Source: Cephalotrichum gorgonifer
Lineage: Eukaryota; Ascomycota; Sordariomycetes; Microascales; Microascaceae
DNA: 64,000 bases
Assembly (NCBI GenBank): GCA_900312665.1
Contig: ONZQ02000002.1
Coordinates: 310,001-374,000, forward strand
Direction: 5' to 3'
In this document: positions 45,412-58,111 of the stretch, piece after piece
Position numbering within the stretch: the first letter of the stretch is position 1
Layout of the letters: each line of letters opens with the position of its first letter
Program-made: the position numbers and the translations under genes
Notes under the pieces: generated by a model
Seen by the model: only the letters and a program-made list of their open reading frames with translations
Told to the model about the DNA's origin: nothing
Database searches by the model: none

Positions 45412-47333
45412 ATGACCTCCTACACCATGCCGTCCGCCACCCTCCCCCACGCCCACAGCTCCCACCACTCTCACTCCCGATCCCGCGGCCATTCCTACAC
45501 CAAGTCGGCAGCATCCCGCCCCTCCCCCGCGAAACCCGCCGCGAACGTCTCGATAGACCTTCCTGGCGCGCCCCAACTTAACGGTCACCACCCCAATGGC
45601 CTCCACAACTCCTCCCCCGCCGACGTCGGCGCGCTAGACTCCGAGGGACACAGCCGCTCTCGTACAGGCTTTCAGGCCCATGGGGCCAAGAACTCCCGCG
45701 AGCGGAACCCCCTGCCACCGATAAACGTGTCTCAGTCGTGGAAGGATGGTGGCGGGGGAAAGATCCTCATGACGCCGGGGTTTGGGATGAGTGGCATGCC
45801 CGTCAAGTATCAGTTGCCGCGGTATTCAGAGACTGAATGCGACCACGATCACGACCACGATCACGACCACGACCACGACCACGGGCACGGGCACGACCAC
45901 AAGCATGATCATGACCATGGACATTCACACTCTCACTCTCACTCGCACTCTCATTCTCACTCTCATGTCCACGCACACGCCCTCGATCAAGGAAGCTCGG
46001 AGAAGTCAATGGCGACCAAGATATTATTAAATGCCTGCGACTCGTGGCCGCTCTTGCACGCCATACTAGCGGAAAAGGACTCGCGAAGGATATTTTACTT
46101 TATGGTGTACGTGCCCCCCCCTCTGACATCTCTCCCATGCCCCGCCCACTTGTCTTGTCTCACGCGCTGAAACCCCCTGCTCACACTGGCTAGTCTCAAC
46201 CTCTCTTTCATGATTGTACAAGGCTTCTACGGCTACGTCACCGACTCGCTGGGCCTGATAAGCGACACCATCCACATGTTCTTCGATTGCGTCGCGCTGC
46301 TCGTCGGCCTCGTGGCGGCCGTGGCGAGCAAGTGGCCGCGGAGCCTGAAGTTCCCATACGGCCTGGGGAAGATGGAGACGCTTAGTGGGTTTGCCAATGG
46401 GATCCTGCTCATGTACGTTCCGCCCTCCCCCCCCCTCCTTCCCCCCAACACACACACACACAGTCCACAAAACTAATCCCAAGCAGTCTCCTCAGCGTCG
46501 AGATTACGTTCGAGGCCTTTGAGCGCATCTGGGAAGGCGCTGCCCCAAAACGCCTGGGCGAACTCCTGATCGTCAGTATCCTAGGCCTAGTCGTTAACCT
46601 CGTCGGCATGCTCGCCTTCGGCCACCACCACCACGGGCCCTCGGATGGCGGCGACTGCGCGCACTCGCACGATAACGAGAACATGCAGGGTATCTACCTG
46701 CACGTCCTCGCCGACACACTGGGCTCCGTGTCCGTCGTGGCCTCGACACTGCTCACGCACTGGACGGGGTGGTCCGGCTGGGACCCCGTCGCGTCGGTCT
46801 TCATCTCCGCGCTCATCTTCTTGTCCGCGAAACCACTAGTCATGTCGTCCGCGAAGAGGCTGCTGCTCGGGGTTCCCGGTGACGTGGAGTATAACCTCAG
46901 GAATATACTGGCGGGGATAGCGCAGCAGAGGGGCGTAGTGGGGTGCGCGGTGCCGAAGTTTTGGCTGCAGGAGGGGAGTGCAGGTTCGCACGGCCATTCC
47001 CATAACCACGATCACGACCACGATCACGGCCATGGCCACGGTCATGACCATGGGCACGGACACGGGCACGGGGATAAGAGCGCCCCCGCCGGGACCCTGA
47101 ACCGACGGAAACTACAAGGAATAATCCACGTTGTCGCCGGCCGCGGCTCTTCCCTGGATGAAGTCCGCGACCGCGTGAGAGAGTTCCTCGCGCGGAACGG
47201 CATGGACGTCGTTGTGCAGGTCGAGAGGGAGGGGGACGCGAGCTGCTGGTGCGGCTTTGGGAGGATGGGGCCGCAATCTCATGCTCCTTCTCCGTCCATG
47301 TCCGCCAGGACGAATGGGCTGAAGGATAAGTAG
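45412..47333 (+). CDS. CDF zinc transporter, ZnT5/ZnT7/Msc2 type, with His-rich tracts
   Basis: Exons 45412-46106, 46194-46412 and 46487-47333 give 586 residues. Both introns (87 and 74 bp) are phase 2. A polar N-terminus of about 200 residues holds a His/Asp/Gly/Ser tract at 145-189. Six transmembrane helices follow. The zinc site A motifs are intact: His259-x3-Asp263 (HMFFD) and His377-x3-Asp381 (HVLAD). A second His-rich stretch lies at about 470-500, and the C-terminal cytosolic domain ends with GLKDK. Family members load zinc into the early secretory pathway. Yeast Msc2 carries extra N-terminal spans, and this protein has none, so it is closer to ZnT7 in layout. Substrate and organelle are inferred. 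Confidence 0.9.
45844..45978 (+). repeat. Coding His/Asp-His/Ser repeat tract
   Basis: Simple repeats of CAC/GAC/AGC-type codons encode alternating His-Asp, His-Gly and His-Ser dipeptides in the cytosolic N-terminal part of the zinc transporter. Confidence 0.9.
46989..47069 (+). repeat. Second coding His-rich tract
   Basis: Alternating His-Gly/His-Asp codons in the transporter after the last membrane helices. Together with the first tract they give the protein two metal-binding stretches. Confidence 0.88.
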
Positions 47334-48373
47334 GTGGGTTATTTGGGGGAGGTAATTTCTAAACCGGCCACAGAGTCTGGACCGGAAGGAGGGAGAGTCG
47401 TCGTCATTGGGGTGGTGTGCTTGATAGAGAGGGTCAGGATATCCCTTTTTGGAGATGAGATGACTATGGGCCTTTTTTTGGAATGTATACATAGACGACG
47501 TTATACAGCGCGACCACCCGGGGCTCAGAGACGTTCACTATTATGTCTTTGCTGGTGACCAGGAGGAAGATTAGGCTTAGAGCGGAGGTAGAGAGATATC
47601 CCCCCAAATAGAGAAACGAAATTCCGAAGAATACAGCGCTGTTTTGTAGAATGCGACACGGAGGCGAGATGGCACGGTCGGGAGTAAACTGCACCGCTCT
47701 CTAGACGTGGCCGCCAAGGAACAAGAAGTAGGGAAGATGGGATTAGGTGTCCCGACCGTCCATACAGCGCCTAGCCTCCCATGAAAATAATGCTAGTTAT
47801 CCTTCTGTTCTTCGCTCAATGGCCTGCATGGCGACCATGACTTGCGGTTGCGCCAGCGAGGACCGCTTCGCAGGTTCATCCATGCTCTGTTCCATACCGG
47901 GTGTTCCAAACCCGGCTATCCCTCTATGTTCCTACCGGTTGCCCGCACACCATATCCCGGTCCCTCGCTCTAATTACGATCAAGCGACGGTGAACTTCCA
48001 GTGGCTAGACTTCTGGCTTCTCACCCCTCCTCGGCCGGCCGCCCACGGGCCTTTCCTGAGCGTTGTCTCGAACGACTTCTTCGGGGCCGGCTGCAACGGA
48101 ACCTACATTAGCTTTTTGGGGGAAGGGTCTGTACTCCCTTCCGGGTCCGTTGGAGTCGTTGGGGTGTCTAGAGGCCGCTCTGAATCCTGATCACAGTAAC
48201 GTGGGTTGCAGGAAACTGCAAAGCCGGAGACTCCATGGAGTCGTTGCACACAAACAAGCATGCATGCCTTCATGCCCGCCATCTCGCTTCGAGTGTCTCT
48301 GTATCCTCGCCGTCGTCGTTGGACTTAGCCCCGGGTAGAAGTTCCACCCTTGGCAATTTGATACAGGGCCGGA
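47334..48373. other. Intergenic between convergent genes
   Basis: About 1 kb with no convincing gene. A 147-codon ORF (47747-48190) lacks protein-like features. Confidence 0.55.
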
Positions 48374-50950
48374 TCAGACGATGAACTTCCCCCCACAGGC
48401 ACTACACACATCCTCCGCCAGATGCCGAACCCGTTCCTTGTCCACCTCCGAGATGCCATGCTTATCCGCGAGCCGAAGTAGTTCCTCGACGAGCAGGTTC
48501 TGCTTCCCGCAGAGGGAGCACAGGCGGGATGTCGAGGGGGCGAGGATGGGTAGCGAGGAGGTTGCGCAGCGGGCTGTGTTCCCGTTAGTAACCGCCTCTC
48601 AGCCAAATAACAGAGCGACATTATAAAGCATGAGAATGTAAAAAAAGGAGGAGGCAAGGAAGGTACACGCCCCCCTTACGAAGAAAGGCGGGGAAGAAAC
48701 AAACGGAGATGAAAAACACGAAGGGGATAGGAAACGTCAGACCTACCAAAGTAATGACCTGCCGTACAGACATACTCCCCGCCCTCCGCCTCCAACTCCC
48801 CCTTACACAGCACACATCCCATCTTCCCGACAACACCCGCAAATACAGCCCCTAGGGCTGGCTCCACATCCCCCGAGAACCCCGGGACCTCCCCTCTCCC
48901 GCCATACATCCACTCCCACGCCCTCCCCTCGGCCGTCAGCCCCTCCCTCGCCGACGCTCCCGTCCCGCCCTTCACCGGTGCGAACGCCACGCGCGACTTA
49001 CAGACCCGATCGGGCATCAGCGTGCTATGCTTCGAGAAGAGGACAGCAGACGTCCCGCCGCCCGCGGACTGCGCCATGGCCCATATCCTGACGCGCCGGG
49101 GGGCTACCCTCGCTTCATCCCCATTCCGGGCGTCGTTGATTTCTGCTTCGTCATCGGAGGGGGCGGAGGAGGCGTCCGAAGCAGAGTCGATGGGGTAGTA
49201 GGACTGGGACTCGGGGACGGTGGAGGTGATTAGCTTGTCGATGGCGATCGCCCAGGCCGGGGTGAGCGGGAGGGGGTCCGGGTTGTTGTGCTGGAACCAG
49301 TTCTTCGTGGTGGAGGTCGCTGTTAGGCGGGTGAGGGTGTAGATGGGGACTGGGTGGGTGGCTGTGGTGGAGTTTGGAGGTGGTGGTTGAATGGTGAGTC
49401 CTAGACGTTGTTAGAAGAATAGGTAGAGAGTAAGGGGGCGATGTTGGGTACGGTACCGGTTATAGGATTTCGGTGATCCAAATCAGGACCTTGAGGATAC
49501 AATGTATTGCAATCCCGTACAGAGTGTCGAGGTTTCGAAGGAGTTTGTCCGAACATATCAACCTGGAACACCTCGACCGTGAATGGCGTAGCAATGAGCC
49601 CGCGGCTCACTTTCGTCCCTTTTACATCCCAAACCTATAACCAAGTCAACCCAAGTCCCCGCGCCTCGCCGTCTCTCGAGTCCGTAAAACTTACCGCCTC
49701 TTCCCACACGACGAAGGCATCACTCGAGAGATGGCAGCATATGCCCAGGATGTCCTCTCCGCTGACCCGCACCTCGGGTCGTTTCCCCCTCTGCCACCCA
49801 CCAACAACCGTCACACTCCTGAATCCGACGTAATTCGGTGCAACGTACGCGACAACAGCCGTACGCTCACCATCTTTCAATACCCATGGTGACCACTTAA
49901 TAGAGAATGCCGACCCGGATGGCACATAATCGGGGTCATGAACCTTTGAGAACAAGCATTAGCGCTGCCTATAATCCTCCCCTCCCCAGGATGAGATAAA
50001 CTTACCTCCATTACGACATGCGGCCCCTTTATCTTCACTCTCGAAACCTCGTCAATCCTCCACGCCGGCCCCTGAGAATTCATACCCGGCTCCTCCACAG
50101 CCTCCACATACTGCACCGCCATAACCACCAGCTCATCTGCGTCAGTATGGTACCCCAGCAGCCCCCTCCCACTCCCGACCTCCCCCGCCCACGAGAACGC
50201 CTTGATCCTGTCCCCCTTGACCGAAAACCCACCGCGGTCTGGCAGTGGCATGCTCCCCCCGATCCCCCACAACAATTTCCAGAACCGGAAATCCCTACTA
50301 GTCCCACCCTCCGCCACCTTCCCCAGCACCTCCCCGTACGCGAGGATCATCCCCTTCGTCAGTAGCGCCGTGACGATAGGCCGGAGGTTCGGTCCGAGGC
50401 CGGAGGGCGACCAGTGGACGCCCACGACCTGGTTTAGCCCGGACCCGAAACCCGTGACGACGCCGACGCCGACGCCCATGAAGTCGTCCTCCTCCTCGTC
50501 GAAGTTCACCGTCGCGCCGGTGCGGGCAAGGAGGTCCCTGTTCGCCCGGGGGTCGGTCATGTGCGGGATGAGAATCCGGAGTGGGGCCGCGGAGTACTGC
50601 CTCCTCCCCGCGATGTTCTTCTTTAGGAACCAGGGCTTCTCGCCTGCTGACGGAGCCGGGCGATCTTCCGCCTCTCCCCCATTCCCTTCCGCACCCGCGA
50701 CGATGTTCCCGTCTGAATCTCCGACCCCATTCTCGCCCTCATCATCGCCGTCGTCCCCGTCCACCGAGGAAGCAGAATCCTCCTCGCCCAGCTGCGGTTC
50801 GTTGCGGAAGTGGGGGAGATAGATGTGCAGCGAGTCGTCCGCTGCAACGGCCAGTTCCCCATCGCAGGACCAGGAGAGGGACTGCGGTGTGTGGAGCCGC
50901 GTGCTGATTACCCTGAAGGGATCCAGCGGGGGGATCTGAGATGGGCGCAT
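48374..50950 (-). CDS. TFIIIC subunit with C-terminal zinc-finger (TFIIIC_delta/zf-TFIIIC)
   Basis: Five exons, 50950-50006, 49943-49695, 49634-49457, 49400-48747 and 48573-48374 (reverse), give 741 residues; all phases agree. The N-terminus begins PLDPFRVISTRLHTPQSLSWSCDGELAVAADDSLHIYLP, shown here only as its family logic: a WD40-like first blade typical of TFIIIC_delta. An acidic insert follows (about 58-95). The C-terminus has the zf-TFIIIC cysteine pattern: CVLC, VCTAGHYFARC, CSLC and CSAC. The subunit family (human GTF3C4-like, yeast Tfc8/Sfc9 related) binds the B-box complex of tRNA promoters to recruit RNA polymerase III. The zinc module is split by a 173-bp intron. Confidence 0.85.
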
Positions 50951-51555
50951 GGTGAGATGTGAGAGATGAGTATGCCGTAGTAAGTCCGGATATGCCTTGT
51001 GAGATTGTGGCCGACTCAGTTAGGCGATTTGCGATATCTTGGCGGATTTTAAATACCAGGAGGGTTTATAGGCCATGGCGGGAGATATCCGCGAATCTAC
51101 CTTTGTCATGAATGTTGTGGTTGAGTTGAGTTCGTTGGTCTTGCTTCATCCTTCGCCAGCGAGATGCTGTTCTTGAAGCTTGAAGTTGACTTACTGGTCG
51201 TGCCAGCTGACAGCACCTGGTTGCTTCTTTGTGAAGGCTAGCTGTCCAGACCAGTGGATTCATCTGCTCAGTCACTGCTTGATATATTAAATTCATTATA
51301 TAGTCCCGTAACACCTGTACTTAGTGTACACATAATACCGTTAGTTTCCTCCTGTGCTTGGTACCCGGTTGAGTAGACTACGCGCTCAGTGGGTACCCTT
51401 TCTCACAGGTCCTGCCATCGTACAATGGGCCATCCACCTCTGGAAGGTGGAATGTGGAATCCAAGTCCATCCCACAACGGGGAAGTATTCCGGTAGGGGA
51501 GTGAGTACCCGGCGTCGACCCCCGGAATTTGACGTGAATCCCCCCAGCCTCACCA
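50951..51555. other. Intergenic, promoter side of TFIIIC gene
   Basis: About 600 bp of AT-richer sequence without a gene; 3' flank of GPI8 lies at its right side. Confidence 0.6.
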
Positions 51556-52800
51556 TTACTGAGTACCCTCCAGGTACGAGCTAGCCGCCCAAAGCAGCGC
51601 ACACCCCGCAACAGCCGCCCCTCCATAGACCTTCTTCGCCCACCAGTTGTCATCCGTAAGCATCTTCGCCGCCGCTACCCTCTCCACCCTCCTCTTATCA
51701 CCGCCGTCACCACCGCCCGAAACATTGCCCTGACTCGTCCTCAGCGCCGCGGCAGCTTCCTCCTCGTCCGCGATCCTCCTCAACTCCGCAATCGCCCTAC
51801 TCAACCCCAGCAACTCCTCGTCCACCGTCGCGTTCCCCCCCTCCCTAACCTCAACGCCCTGCACGTTCCCAAAGAAGTCTGTGATGAGTCTCCCCCGCGC
51901 GTTCTCCTCCCCACCCGGGAAGAGGTCGTATCGGAACCCGGGGTTCGAGTGGATCTTGCTCACGTCGTAGCTGTCGAAGAGGTCGCCGACCGTCTTCTTG
52001 CTGCTCATGTCCTTCACTTGGTTTTCGAGGAACTCGAGGTTGTAGTATGTGAAGCGGTCGATGACGGCGACGCCCACGTCGCTGTCGGCGTGGTGGGAGT
52101 AAGAGGACTGGTCAAGCTCAGAGGAGCCGGTGGCGATGATATTGGGGGAGTAAAGCTTGCTGTACATCGTGTTTGCCTGGCAGGTGTCGATCATGAAGAG
52201 GATCTCGTGGTACCTATGTTCGGTAGCGGGTTAGCATCAGAAACGCGCGTGCATACGGCCTTGGCTCGGGGCGGCGTACCTCTTCTTCTCCCACATCTGC
52301 TGGAAGGCGTCCGCAAGATCGAAAGCCCCAATCTCCTCCGCGTCTTGGAACTTTAGAAACTCGTTCCCTCCATGCCCCGTCATATAAACCAGTATATTAC
52401 TCCGGTCATCCGTCAACAGCCTTTTACTCCTCGGCATCTCCTCCCCGACCCTATCAGTCAGGAGCCGGATAAAATTCTCCACTGTAACCTCGTACCCACG
52501 ATAGTCCACCTCGATGTTGTCGCCGTACAGGTCCACCGCCCTGTCCGAGTTGCTGTACACGGTCCCCGGGAAGGCGTTGCGCGGGTTGCAGGCCATGTCA
52601 TCGGGTAGCATCATGATGATCTGCGAGTCCGGAATGCCGAGGCGCTTGACAGTGCGGTATATAGAGAGCACATTGGATAGGTGGCGGTAGTTAAACCAGA
52701 AGCGCGACGTGCCGACGAGGACAGCCCAGTTGTTCGTGTGCTGGGCTAGTGCTGCGGGTGCCAGAACGGCTAGCGCCGCGAGGAGGGTCTGTATCTGCAT
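51556..52800 (-). CDS. GPI8: GPI-anchor transamidase catalytic subunit
   Basis: Exons 52800-52280 and 52213-51556 (reverse) give 392 residues; the 66-bp intron splits an Arg codon in EKKR|YHEILFM. A signal peptide (MQIQTLLAALAVLAPAALA) leads into a caspase-like C13 domain. The catalytic pair is His143 (YMTGHGGNEF) and Cys185 (MIDTCQANT). The conserved FRYDLFP and LITDFFGNV blocks follow, and there is one C-terminal membrane span (VYGGAAVAGCALLWAASSYL). The enzyme cleaves the GPI signal and attaches the anchor in the ER. Length (392 aa) and order match PIG-K/Gpi8. Confidence 0.95.
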
Positions 52801-55800
52801 CGTGGGGGTATCTTCAGTATATTCGGTATCGGTTGGTACTCTAGGGGAGGTGTCGTAAGGATTCCAGCAACCGAAGGCGAAGGAATGCCTATGCGAGGCC
52901 AAAGGGGCGGGATGATGACGGACCAGCTGGTCTGCTGCTGGCTTACCAATGAGACCAGGGTGCGTCCGTGCCTCGATTGTGGATATCAAAGGATGACTAA
53001 TCTCACACGATGCTGCCCCTGACCAAGGCTTGTGAATATCCGCTTGGAACATTGTCCTGCACTTATACCACAGAGAAAAGAAGCCAACCAAAATAACAAA
53101 GACTAATATTCCTAATTGTACATTTGCTCAAAATGTTCCAGGGTTGGAAATAAGAAGATTATGTTTCACAGTAGAAGTTGCTCAGTAATTTACAGCCAGG
53201 TGCAACATAGAGAGAGAGAGAGATGGACGTTTCAAAAGGACTGACAAGCAACAGCTGTGTCGGACAACCTTCCCGCGAACTTTGCAGGACGTATGAGATT
53301 TGACACTCCCATGTTTCCATGCCTTCGAATTCTCCGATCTATTCCTCAAGGATGACCTCCAACGTCTCCCACGCCCTCACTTTTACCGCTTCCCTAGAAG
53401 TGGTGGAGGTTTAACCAAGGCATGGAATCTGATCTTAAAACCAACTGCGGTCGTCTCCGAATACCTCATCGTGGGTAGTTCAGGCCTGGAAAGGCTCGGG
53501 AGAGAGAGAGAGAATAGATATTGTATTGTTTGCAAAGCATTGAGTTCTTAATACATGAAAGTGGTCCCGAGGTATGACGTAGCGGGGCATTTAGCCTCTG
53601 GGCCTTAATAAAGGAGTATCAGGGATCTAGACCTCGGAGTAACACCGGATCCACGATAGATCGCGACGCCAGTGTACAAGTAGTCGCGGAGAGTTTGTGG
53701 GTTACGCAGAGGCATGCTGCTCCGAGATGGATTTTTGCCTTGCCGAAAATTGGGAATAGACACAATATACAGTTCCAGTCTAACTGGCTGCCGCAACTCA
53801 TTCTGAGACTGAATACTAGAGGGTTATGTGTACGTTAACTTAAATTCGGTCAGTGGAACCGATTGGCGAAGGACTAAATTGTGTTTCAAGGAGAGTGCGG
53901 AGGTTCAGCTTGTCGCCTCATCTTGGTTCGTAAACGGGCTCTGGGCAGCACTGAAACAGCAGCAGCATGGTATACTCTGTAATGGGTACACATAAAACCG
54001 AGACAGAAACGCGATGAACACTCAGCTAGATCTCGACGGGTGTTGAAAGCTTCTACGTACCTTCCACCGATGTTAGCTCCAGCTTAGCTCCGGCCGCCTT
54101 GCCATTTCCATAGTTCTTCCCGTCCAAGTACTAGTATGAGACAGTGGCGTCGGCCCGTTGTGGCTTGCCCGGGAATATTACGGAGTACCGTCGTATTCTA
54201 AAGCAGGAGCGCCCGCAGGCGTAGCCTCCCGTACCTTGCATGCTTGAGATGGAGCCACTTCGGAAGACCTGCATCCATGGCATGGCAATCGTGATCTTCG
54301 GCTGCTAATTACTTGTATTAGACCCACTGGGATGAAGGTCTGCCCACTTTCTCCCACAAAGTGTGGGTGTCACAGGGTGTAAATTAGCTGGGGGTGGGAC
54401 GTGACCTGTCCTCCCCCAAATCATCATCGTCTTGCCAAAGGGGCAGGCAACATCGTACGACAGCAGCAACTGGACGGGAGTACTGGGCTGACTTGCTTTT
54501 CCAAATGAAGATATCAATAGTGGATCTCTGATGTTGGCAGGTGCTGAGTGTTCTGCAGATGGGGAAGGAACGATCATTAATAATATTCCTTGAACATGCA
54601 AGTACAAGTACAATGTACGAGGAGAGGAGAGGAGCGTGCTCCCAGGACCCCTCAAATCACATGCTTCATGTTCATGGTTGACCCTTCCAGACCCACAATT
54701 CCATGCACATTCCCCGGTTTTGGATATGTCGCAACCAATACGGACAGCATGAATAAAGGCATGATGAGCAGGCGAGGATTAAAGAATGGAAATAGAATTC
54801 CTTCATGGTCTTTTCTATGAGTCCCCTTGGTGCTTGCCCACACTATAAGCTATCATACTGACCAGAGCAATCCTCACCTTCAAGGAAACCAAGCTCCTGG
54901 GGGCAACTACCACTGGGTGCCGTTGGGTGGGGTATGGACATGGTTGGTACTAGTCGAGCACCCGCTAGGCAAGGACCCGCCACGTGTGATTGGAATACTG
55001 CCTCACGCAGAGATCCTATTTGCGGGTTTTTTGCTGGTGAACGGGGCTCTGTCACATGCAGCTGTTGTTAGGACGGGCCATCGCCGGTTTTAGGTTGGAA
55101 ATGTACCTGTACTAGAAGTAATTGAAAATGGGAAAGAAGGACCCTGACAAATCCGACTTCGGTCTAGACGTCTCCAAAGCCCACCCTTCAATGACCTCAA
55201 TAACCCCTACTCAAATCGTAAAGGCAGTGTCAGCTGACGTCCCTTCTCGTATCCCTTTCCATCTCTATTCGCCATTTACAGTCAATTGTTTCTTCGAGCA
55301 TTTCTTGGTCGCTGCCTATTTTGGCTAGCTGTGGTCTACTGTACCGGTACCAGTACGTGTGCAGGTAAATACCACCGCACTTCGAGCTCCAACCCGAGTT
55401 ACCTTTTATGCCCCTCCTCCACCATAACGACACCCCTCAAGCAGCTGTGACTGCATACGAGTTTCTTCATTTCATCCATCACCCCTCGTGGTGAATTTTC
55501 CCTCTCTAACACACACATTATCACATTATCGACCAGTCTCATAGTGAATGGCCGAGTTTTCAGCAGGCCTTCCCATTGCCTGGTACTTCTGCAAAGAGTG
55601 TACATACAGCATCTCGAACGAACGAACGAACGTGGACCCTGGGTCCATACCCTCCAGTCGCTCCTCCAGCGCTCTCTCCTTGGAGAGTGTCCTTGACACC
55701 ACATAATTAGGACGCGACGCCCTGAACCCGTTGGGACCCCCCTACGCCCTACACCCTACGCGCCCCGAGAAGAACTACTCCGAGGGGCTGTGTTGGGGCC

Positions 55801-55932
55801 ACCCCGACACAAGGAAGCTCTACATCTGCCTTTAGGACAGAGGAACACGACTATCCCTGGGTGCCCGAAGACCTCCCTATCTTCCCAGGAAGTAACTTCA
55901 GGTCCTCCCTGACCTAGCTACCGCTCGCGAAG
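52801..55932. other. 3.1-kb region without a recognisable gene
   Basis: Both flanking genes read away from this region. It is less GC-rich than the rest of the window, and none of the short ORFs has a signal peptide, repeat or known motif. It contains an AGAG run at 53212-53223, a GAAC-type tetranucleotide run near 55614-55631, and three CCCTAC-like units near 55740. It may include promoters and 5' UTRs of both flanking genes, degraded repeats or a non-coding RNA. Confidence 0.5.
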
Positions 55933-58111
55933 ATGGGGAAACCTCCTGCCTATATCTTCGTTGTCAGGTAAGATGCCCGAGGTCGGCACCCATAAGCGCT
56001 CGGCGTTGCTAACAATGGTAATGAACCTCAGGCACGGCAATAGGCTTGATGTCGCCGACAAGACATGGGCCGCCAACTCTCCGACCCCCTACGACCCCCC
56101 TCTGACCTACGGCGGATGGCTGCAGGCGCGAACGGTGGGAGCCAAGATTGCGAGCATTATAACCGACGCGGAGGCTGAGAACGAGGCGCCCACGGGCCAG
56201 GACTCGGACTGCACAGCGGACCCGTCCATCCCGGGGGCGAAGCCGAAGAAAAAGAAGAGGCGATTCAAGGTCGCACTCCACAGCTCGCCGTTCCTGAGAT
56301 GTATCCAGACCTCTGTCGGGATCAGCGCAGGCCTCTGCGAACCTCCCGGCAATCCTCCCCCCTACCCCCGTCAGACTCGCTCCAACAGCATTGCCACGAG
56401 TCAGGTACAGAGGCCTCTTGCACGCCGGACAACGGCGTCGTCGGCCCAATCCCCCGTTGGCTCCGGGCCGCTCATGAATCCGCTGGATCTCAAGGACCTG
56501 AAGTTCGCGCATCGGCTCTTCCCGAAGGTGGCGCTGCGTCTAGATCCCTTTCTCGGGGAATGGCTGGCTCCGGAGTACTTTGAGACAATTTCTCCACCGC
56601 CGTCAGCGTCCTCCATGTTGGCTACTGCAAAAGCCGACCTGCTTCGCTGGGAAGACTATTCCAAGTACCCGGATCCGGGACTTCAGGCGAAGCCCGTAAT
56701 CCAGAGCAATGGCATCACCAGCAGCAGTAGCAACAACAACAACACCCAGCTGTGGAAGAGCGACACCGACAGTCCTCTTGAAATTGTGGCCAGCCCCCTG
56801 GATGCCGTGTCAAATTCGACGGGCGACCTGCCGGATGTGTCGAGCAGAGTGCCCCAAGGCGGATACATTGCGCCCATGCCCCATTACGCCATCTCTAATA
56901 ACACTAAGATACCGGAGGGCTATGTGGCTCACGCTCGCGACGCTTGCCTCACGGTGGACTGCCAGTGGGACTCCTCCAGTCCGCCGCAGAACTGGGGCGA
57001 TGGCGGCGCGTATGGCGAAGAATGGACAGGCATGCACAGGCGGTTCAGGAACGGTATTCAGCATCTTGTCGAGTGGTACGCCGGTTGTGATAATCCTACA
57101 GATATGAACTGGAAGATGGCCCCGGCCAGCACCAGCGGCACTAACGGCACCTCTAATGGCCATCAGAAGGAGGATGGGGAAGAGGAGGAAGACGATGTTG
57201 AGTCAGTGGTAGTCCTCGTCTCGCACGGCGCCGGCTGTAACGCCCTCATCGGAGCCATCACGCACCAGCCCGCCCTTATGGATGTCGGACTCGCGTCGAT
57301 CACGCTGGCTGTCCGCAGGCCGATGGAGTACGAGGCCGCCGGCCGGAACGACTTTGGCGAAACCACCAAGACGTACCCCCCGGTGCACCAGTGCTACGAC
57401 CTTAAGATGACTGCAAACACCGACCACCTCAGGGGAGTCACCACCCCCGCCCCCGCTTCGCCGATAAATACATCGTCTCGGGCCTCAGGGGGCGCGGCGG
57501 GTTTCCGTGGGCGTGGAAACACCACCTCGTCGATGGGTTATCAAACCGTCCTTGGCCCCTTCACCTACACGGATTCCTCGTTCGTCTACGGGGGTGGCGG
57601 CGGTAGTAGGAAGAGCTCCGCCGGCGCGACGCTAGGGCTCGGGGCTAAGCGAGAGTCTAAGGGACTGTCGAGTTTATCAACCGGAACGGCAATGAGCAGG
57701 GTGCAGTCCCCGGGCCACGTGCGGCAGACGTCGCTTGGGCTGTGGAGTCCTATTCGGAGGGAGGAGGATGACGAAGATTTTCTCCCGGACTTTGACAACA
57801 AGCGGTTTAACAAGGGGGTTTCCGCCGCCATAACTACATCGGGCACCAGTGAGCGGGTCGACACCACAGCTGGGGCCAGTACCGATGAGCCGGTAGACGC
57901 CGTGACCACTTCCGCCATCGAAGATGTAGTCTCTGAGCCGACGTTTGTTTCACTGATGGATAAGCTCACCATTGATACGTCCACGTCTGCCAGCTCTTCG
58001 ACGCTCACGCTCCCCGACTTCGATCGACCGACGAAGTTGACCGAGGCTGGCGCAACGGGCGGAGGTGGGCTTTGGAGTTCCGGGAGGAGTGATTGGAAAA
58101 GGAACAGCTAG
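55933..58111 (+). CDS. Histidine-phosphatase (phosphoglycerate-mutase-like) family protein
   Basis: Exons 55933-55967 and 56032-58111 give 704 residues. The first exon encodes only 12 residues (MGKPPAYIFVVR, with the Arg codon split), and the next begins HGNRLDVADKTW, so the RHG catalytic motif spans the intron (64 bp, GTAAGA donor, GCTAAC branch, CAG). The N-terminal third also has SSPFLRCIQTS, where the phosphatase loop arginine lies; the second catalytic histidine is in VLVSHGAGCNALIG. The C-terminal 250 residues are Ser/Thr/Gly-rich and probably disordered, ending WSSGRSDWKRNS. Substrate is unknown; fungal family members include phosphatases of unknown target. Confidence 0.88.

Noticed and set aside
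47747..48190. 147-codon ORF between the zinc transporter and TFIIIC genes
   Set aside because: Starts at a non-ATG codon, no protein-like pattern, Pro/Ser-rich by base composition.
54827..55093. 88-codon ORF in the gene-empty block
   Set aside because: No recognisable features and no supporting exon structure.
55738..55765. Interstitial telomere-like CCCTAC units
   Set aside because: Only three irregular units, not TTAGGG-type repeats, and no chromosome-end context.
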